Source of the DNA: Oscheius onirici
Taxonomy: Eukaryota > Nematoda > Chromadorea > Rhabditida > Rhabditidae
Direction of reading: 5' to 3'
Assembly (NCBI GenBank): GCA_932521025.1
Contig: OW051471.1
Location: forward strand, 9,176,001 to 9,240,000
Length of the DNA stretch: 64,000 nt
Below, one piece after another: positions 58,268 to 64,000 of the stretch. A program made the translations under genes and the position numbers. Below the pieces are notes generated by a model. The model had not been told where the DNA came from and made no database searches. It worked only from the letters and a program-made list of their open reading frames with translations. Within the stretch, counting starts at the first letter, position 1. Each line of letters begins with the position of its first letter.

Positions 58268-58854
58268 TCAGGAAATATATTCTTTCTCTAGTATTTTCAT
58301 CTTTTTGTTCTGAAAAAAATGTTAGCAACATAGACCCTTTTCTGCTGTTGACGGATCTGTGATCTGTGCGGATCTGACAAATCGCCACTTCGCCAAATCT
58401 TTGAAGATTGATGCCACGCCCGAGCGATCACTGAAGATCATCTAAAAAGCTGGATCGCTCCTTCTATTGTCAAAGACTAGTGCATGATTCAAATTTGCCA
58501 AGAAATAGAAACTTTGTCAGTAAAGTTTGAAGCCAAAGTCCAAAGCCTTGGGCACTCACAATGAAATAACAAAAAAGCAAGACGATTGGGTTTTAGAATA
58601 AGCCAAACAATTAAAGTTGCTTTTCTGTAGAATCTAATAGACACTTGGTTCACTTTCTAGAGTTTAAAAGTCGTCAGAATAACTGATCACTTATTTATAG
58701 AACTGTTGCGTAGTGAGATAGAGCGCAAGACCATTTCCTCTGATGCAAAATCACGTTTATCCAGCGTTGCCAGTTCAAGAAAAGAACGGCGAAGTGCTTA
58801 AAAAAGATCGACGCCTTGTTCAAGATAAGGCCGCTGATCGCGGCCGCAGGTTAG
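58268..58854. other. Intergenic region, no gene seen
   Basis: About 590 bases. TATTTATAG near 58692 and GCGGCCGC near 58840 are the only notable words. No coding region is supported. Confidence 0.4.
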
Positions 58855-60480
58855 ATGCGACACCTTCTGCCTAGCCTGCTTTTATTTTTAGCTAGCGGTA
58901 TCAAGGCAGACAGCAGCTCAAGAAACATTGTGAAAGATGCTCTTTGTGAAAAGAATCCATCTTTTTCTTTTTGCAACAGCTCAATTTCGCTGAAGAATCC
59001 AACTGCGCGAAGTACACTGATGGAAGAACTTCCGGTTATTAGCCTAGGTTAGTTATATTTTCTTTCTTAGAAATTTTTTTTATAGAACAATTCGAGCCAA
59101 CAGCTGCAGATGTTCCAGTGACAAGTATCTCGTCAGTTTATAAATTTTATAGATTTATAGTGCTTTCAGAGTCAACATCCCTCAGAGTCAACAACCACAA
59201 ACAGAATCAATCAAGCCACCGAAGATGACTATATGGGGATCAGCTCCTGCCAAAAGCGAGGTTAGTAATCAACAGAAAAGTTTGTTAATCGAACTTAACC
59301 AGAAACTAGCCCCCTGCAAGCCAGATTGCGATGAGAGAGAATTTCCTCACTGTACAACTCGGTGCAAATGTAATTATCTACTTCCAATCGTCCAAAAGCA
59401 CTGTCATCCACCTGTTCCATTCTTTTTAGAAACATGCAGGTAATTTTTCGTTCGTTTCAAGTAAAACTCTTATACCTTTAGGTTGTGGTCAAATGGATGT
59501 TCAAAGCCAGGTAGCTCTGCAAGTAGCACGACTTTATGGCCTACTAGTGATTCTGAAAGCAAACCAAAGTAGGAAGTTATGGCTAAAAGACCTGATAACT
59601 CAGTTTTAGAAGTCACAATTTCCCAAGTCCAATTTTGGTAAAAGAGTCTGAACAGTTGGATCTTCCGCCACCTCTTCCTGAAAATCCAAAAAGACACAGT
59701 CCTCGCGAGGAGCAAATTGACGTTTTGGAACAGGTAAGTAAGAAGAAGAAATGGAGGATTGTTCACAAAACAAGAAGAGAGACTAGAAAAATAGGCAGCA
59801 GTACCCCACCTCCTAGCAGAAGAGAGCTGGCAAGAGGGTTAAAGTAAGTCGTTTAACGGCTACAAAAAGGTGTATCAGAGCTTTTTCTTCCTTTGTTGGA
59901 AGTCCAGTTCAGGCAGCAAAAGATCTGATTAATGGAGAGGGAGCCTTTGCAAAGGCTCGAGCTCACGCCGACCCGAGTTTACCTGTTATTCCCTCAGAAG
60001 CTTCTTACGGTGCTTCGTCGGGAGATCCTTTCCGAGTAGACGATCTTTTGAACCCAATATGATAGAAATTTAGGGATTTTCCGGTTTGACAGACAGTCGA
60101 GGAATTCTCCATCGTCCGAGAAGTAGCAGTCCTTTCACAAAACCCGGTCTCTGGGCAGCCAACCCAGATGATCCTCACAATCGCGACCACGCAAACAAGT
60201 ACTATTATCATCCGGAGTCCGTAGGAGTCGACTGGCTCAATGGACAGGTTCTTGCTTTTTTATAGAGTTATAAGCGAAATTCTAGATCACTTGGGGAGCA
60301 CATTGGGCAGTGCCTGCAGCACAAGTTGGAGGAACTGATGGGTTCAGTGCTGTCCACTTCCCGACGATTGGTAACTTCTTGAACATTCCTGATGATTACG
60401 ATTAAATTATTTTATTTTCAGATGTTTGTATTAATCGCTCAGGAGATTTAATTAAACGAAAGGCTGTAAACTTTAGATAA
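58855..60480 (+). CDS. Secreted nematode protein with a Cys-rich core
   Basis: Signal peptide MRHLLPSLLLFLASGIKA; a first Cys pair (ALCEKNPSFSFCNSS) follows. The core has LAPCKPDCDEREFPHCTTRC, KCNYLLPIVQKHCHPPVPF and LETCRLWSNGC. After a long Pro/Ser/charged region (PPPLPENPKRHSPREE) the C terminus has GLWAANPDDPHNRDHANKYY, WLNGQ and ITWGAHWAVP, and ends DLIKRKAVNFR with TAA at 60478-60480. I read an intron from 60037 to 60073 that removes a stop. The C-terminal part is conserved-looking (Trp, Gly, His rich), as seen in some nematode-specific secreted proteins, but I do not recognise a named family or function. Confidence 0.55.
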
Positions 60481-60610
60481 CTTTTTCGAACCCGTTATTA
60501 ATCATGGAAAATGTCAGCAGATGTTTTGAGCGTATTCTTGAAATAAAACCTACCACTCTTCCGCTCTGAGCCGTTGATTCCAACATTCTCTATCTTCTAC
60601 TAATAAAACA

Positions 60611-61842
60611 ATGAACTTGTACATTAAAGCGTTCGCCACGTTTTCGGTACCTATTACATCAACTATTCTATGGCATTTCAGGTGTCCATCATTGGTCTAG
60701 TTCTAAACATTTTCTCGGTTTTTGTTCTCAGCAGTCACAAACACTTTCGCAATCCGTTTGGTCTGCAAATGATAGCTTTATGTATTGGGAATAGTATCAT
60801 GAACGTCGTTTTCGGAACATTTGTAACTTACGGACTGATAAAGTAGGAGGGCTGTGTTAGAAGAACTTCCGTTTCAGTGAAATTTCCAGCGAAAAGATTT
60901 TCATTAACAAGGGAATTGGAGTTGTTGTCATCTTTGCTACTTTTTACGTGTTCTTCTTGGGCGTGCTTGTCTCGTTTAACAGGTAAGTATTCGTAACCTG
61001 TTTAAACTGACGATCGCTAAATTTTTGAAGTCAAAATTCATCGTACTCGTTCAAGAAATGTGTTAATGACTAAAAGCCGGAACTTTCAGACTGGTAGCTA
61101 TTTCAAAACCGTTAATTTACGACAGTCTTTGGGGTACAAAAACGACCCTCCTGACTATTTTTATCGCCGTAGTAATGGCAATTTGCTACGCTGCATCTTA
61201 CGTGTACTGTGGTACGTAAGAACATGGTTACGTACCAAAAATTAAGACGTTTTCTACTTTGAACACACCGTTGGAAGCTTTATCTACGACACTGGGCCAC
61301 CATGCAGCAGTACCATGAGCAGAATCGATTTCTACATCGCTTGCACTCTCACAGCTATTACTTTAGTACTTGACATTTCGTCTTTTCTTGCATTGCGGCT
61401 CTCCCGACAGGTGAAAATCATTTTCGCGCTCAATCAACCTGCAATTTAGATCCTGCGTACTTCTTCGGCACATCAAAGAGAAGTACGATTTCTTTTTCAG
61501 GTTAGTTGATAGTTTGATCTCCGAAACGACATTTCAGTTTGTCTGTGTTAACATTTGCTTCATAGCGACAGACATCTGTTTCCATGTGATCAGTGGGCTT
61601 GTAACTGCCGATTTTGGTCTTTTTATGAGCACCACCTTTGTCTGGGCAATGCTTCATTCAAGCGGAGGGCTAGTTTATATCAACACTCTAAAATTGTCGT
61701 TTTCAGTGTGATTCTGGTGATTTTCAACCGAGAAATCAGGAAATATTTCGCCCTCATTGAGCTTAGAGAACAGATAAGAAAGTTGACAGGGGGATCGGAG
61801 AACCAGCACAGTGATAGCCACAATCGGCAAGTTGTACAATAA
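60611..61842 (+). CDS. Nematode chemoreceptor, Srx-like
   Basis: Short exon MNLYIKAFATFS joins SIIGLVLNIFSVFVL (TM1) and HFRNPFGLQMIALCIGNSIM (TM2 region, typical of Srx). Further exons give TM3 (FATFYVFFLGVLVSFNR), TM4 (LTIFIAVVMAICYAASYVY), an extracellular loop with YDTGPPC, TM5 (YIACTLTAITLVLDISSFLA), HQREVRFFFQFVCVNICFI (the basic-hydrophobic border of TM6, characteristic of Srx) and TM7 (LLFMSTTFVWAMLH), with an acidic/basic tail ending RQVVQ and TAA at 61840-61842. All exons join in frame as far as I can follow. Expected on chemosensory cilia. Confidence 0.7.
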
Positions 61843-62048
61843 AGAGTGAGAATTTTTTGTTGTTGTGACCAATAAATTGATATACATTCTTGAAAGAAAC
61901 TCCTCTTTCCGTCAGATTTTGCCTATCTTTTGAGTCTTGTAAAAAGGCAAAAGAAACACTTTTATAGCGAAACCTCTCATTAGCCGAATGTTTATTCCGT
62001 CTGGCCTTTTTACCATTCTCGCCCATATTCGCAGCATTTCATTCCAAA
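61843..62048. other. Short spacer before the peptidase gene
   Basis: AATAAATTG near 61873 may polyadenylate the receptor message. No gene. Confidence 0.35.
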
Positions 62049-63828
62049 ATGTGGCCGGTTTTGGTTTTGTTGATCTTTCCATGCTGCTCGATCGAGGCCA
62101 AGACTGTGAAGCCCAAAGAGGACTACATTATTTATCATGTAAATAAGTTTGTTTAGCTTCTTTTGTAGTTCAAAGTTTCGATTTTTCAGCTGGCTGAACA
62201 AGTCTGTCAGCCCCTGTGAAGATTTCTACGAACACACGTGTTCTTTGAACATACCAGAAGGAAATCTTGTCAGAAATTGGGCGCAAAGTTACGTTCTGGA
62301 AACATTCGAAATAAAAAAATACTGGAGCCAATCTTTCAAAGAAATCCTCAAAATTTATGAGGTTGGTATTCTCAGATAGATCTGAAAAGCACTTTTCGGG
62401 AGAAACTGAATCAAACTTACCATATAGCAGACGGAGACGATATGGAGAAGGAAACTGTTGCCTAGTAGGTCTCAACAAAACCGTACAATGCAGAGTTTAG
62501 TTGTAAAAGGAACATAACTCATTGTAAGAGCTACTACCAGGCACTTACTGATAACATGACAATATTGAAAGATTCTGAAATAGTGGCTAAGCTGCTTAGC
62601 CACTTTACCATTTACAACTCACTAGACGAATACCAGCAAAGTTTTTATATGAATGAATCGGTAAAGTTTGCAAACTTTGGAGGGTTTTTCACGTCAGTTT
62701 TATCTTGTATAATGTGAACTACAAAATAGATCGTCGAGACAAAATGCTCAGTTGAAGAATTCATTTGTTGCCGTTCAAAGGGAAATAAAGGAACTGATTG
62801 AGATGTGAAGAATTACTTTTGGGAGGAGTTAAAGGTTAGCATTTTGTTTTACGATTCCAAGTCTCAGATTTCCCCATGGGTCAAACAGCGCTCCTTGGAA
62901 GAAAAATTTCGTTCAGTTCTCAAAATCACCCATCTCTCTTACAACATCACCGATGACTACGCTTTGGAAAGCTTCATTAAAGAACATCTGAACGCTTTTA
63001 AAAAGTGCCTGAAAAACATGTAAGATTCTGTTAGTGACAAAAAACAAACCCGTTTGAGGTTCTCATGGTCCAAGGCCGAGATTCATGGCTGCCTGTATGG
63101 TACACGTGAAATGATACTAACTAAGGCGAACATTAGTTTTGTTGTCGAAAAGGCTTTGACCTGGAATGCTGCATTCGATCTTGATGAACAGAATGTGTTC
63201 GTTTCGATCCCAATCATGGCTCTCTTCCTTCGTGAGAAGATTTCCCGAGTTAGCAAAGCACGAGTTTCTGTATTGTCCTTTTTCAGCTCGCTCTGCCTGA
63301 ATTCAGTGTAGCTCATGAGATCGGCCACTATCTTTTCAACAGGGAATCAGTCATAAACAGTAGCCTCGGACCAGCCAATCTGGAGTGTTTGAAGAGTTAT
63401 AGGGAGAAATATTGTGTGAAAGCCAGCCCAAAATGCCATTCTGGGCCAAAACAATCTCGGAAGATGCTCCCGACATCATCGCGCTATAAGCAATCGTCGA
63501 ACTTTTTGTGCAAAAGCAGAAACCATTGGAGAACCCAAAAGGCGTGAGCAAGGAGCAGTTCTTCTTTTACAGCCTGGTAGCCATGTCCTGTAAGGAAAGA
63601 GAAGAGTTTGATAGAGACGATTACGGAGACCGTCACTCCTTGGAGAAACCCAGAATGAATGCCTTACTCATTCATTCCGATTACTTTCAGAGTGCTTTTG
63701 GTTGCAAAAAAGGCGACAAAATGTATGTACCACCGGTAATTCGAACTAGTCTTAAGCATGATCTCAGTTTTCAGAACAAGTATTGTCGTCTTCTCGGTCC
63801 CGACTCGTCGAAGTGTCGTTCTGGATAG
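62049..63828 (+). pseudogene. Broken neprilysin-type (M13) peptidase gene
   Basis: MWPVLVLLIFPCCSIEAK resembles a signal peptide. NKSVSPCEDFYEHTCSL is the M13 N-terminal signature, followed by THCKSYYQALTDN and, near the end, VAHEIGHYLFN (HExxH zinc site kept), a DAPDII segment at the third-ligand region and a C-terminal ALLIHSDYFQSAFGCKKG block typical of the family. Faults: the first intron joins out of phase, in-frame stops occur at about 62461 (TAG), 62803 (TGA) and 63487-63489 (TAA, in the third-ligand region), and the third-ligand motif is far from the usual ENIAD. I conclude that it is a decayed copy; an alternative is severe base error in the assembly. Confidence 0.6.
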
Positions 63829-64000
63829 GAGTACTTTCAAAAAAGTTTTTATGGCACCGTTAGTAAGGCTTGAACCTCTAACTGCTGGAACTTACACTTT
63901 ATTTGAAAAGTGTCGCATCTTAACAACAAGATTCATGTTTCACTAGAATCATTCTGCACATGCTTATTTTTGTACATTATCGAAGTAACAGCATGCAAAA

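Noticed and set aside
1..64000. CRISPR arrays, rRNA or bacterial operons
   Set aside because: No regularly spaced direct repeats, no rRNA signature, and introns are present throughout; the DNA is eukaryotic.

Overview
The window looks like nuclear DNA of a free-living or parasitic rhabditid-type nematode. The evidence is many short introns (about 35-70 bases) with TTTTCAG or TTTTAG acceptors, AATAAA signals just after stop codons, and a typical nematode gene content: serpentine chemoreceptors, a divergent nuclear hormone receptor, astacins with EGF/CUB/ShKT tails, a C6-domain secreted protein, receptor L-domain (irld-like) proteins and a large EGF-repeat matrix protein. I could not assign a species. 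Gene spans below run from first to last recognised coding base; splice sites were read by eye, and 5' ends without a clear ATG are stated.

Layout. 1-7.7 kb: a run of secreted proteins made of repeated four-cysteine, saposin-like modules, one per exon; some copies are broken. A foldback element lies among them (2842-3581). 7.9-9.5 kb: a C6-domain protein and a small charged protein. 9.6-14.7 kb: two chemoreceptors flanking a GnT-IV-like glycosyltransferase; one receptor intron holds a tRNA-derived SINE, and a second SINE copy lies at 17.2 kb. 14.8-28.5 kb: a cluster of seven related Gly/Tyr-rich secreted protein genes (five apparently intact, two broken), interleaved with a G-protein gamma subunit, a nuclear receptor and a hypothetical gene. 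Six of the seven share, or in the two broken copies once shared or lost, a C-terminal domain with spacing C-x15-C-x-C-x11-C that I do not recognise from any named family; this is the best candidate for an undescribed system. A tRNA-Thr with an intron follows.

28.7-47.2 kb: a second foldback element, an active-looking astacin, a choline/ethanolamine kinase, a nitrilase whose intron contains a small inverted-repeat element, an astacin-like protein that has lost its zinc ligands, a carboxylesterase plus a carboxylesterase relic, a small cysteine-rich secreted peptide, and a tandem pair of receptor L-domain proteins. 47.9-58.3 kb: one very large secreted EGF-repeat protein. 58.9-63.9 kb: a nematode secreted protein with a Cys-rich core, an Srx-like receptor and a broken M13 (neprilysin) peptidase.

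The genes do not form one pathway. A common theme is secreted and surface biology (extracellular matrix, possible host defence, proteolysis, chemosensation), with active local duplication and decay.
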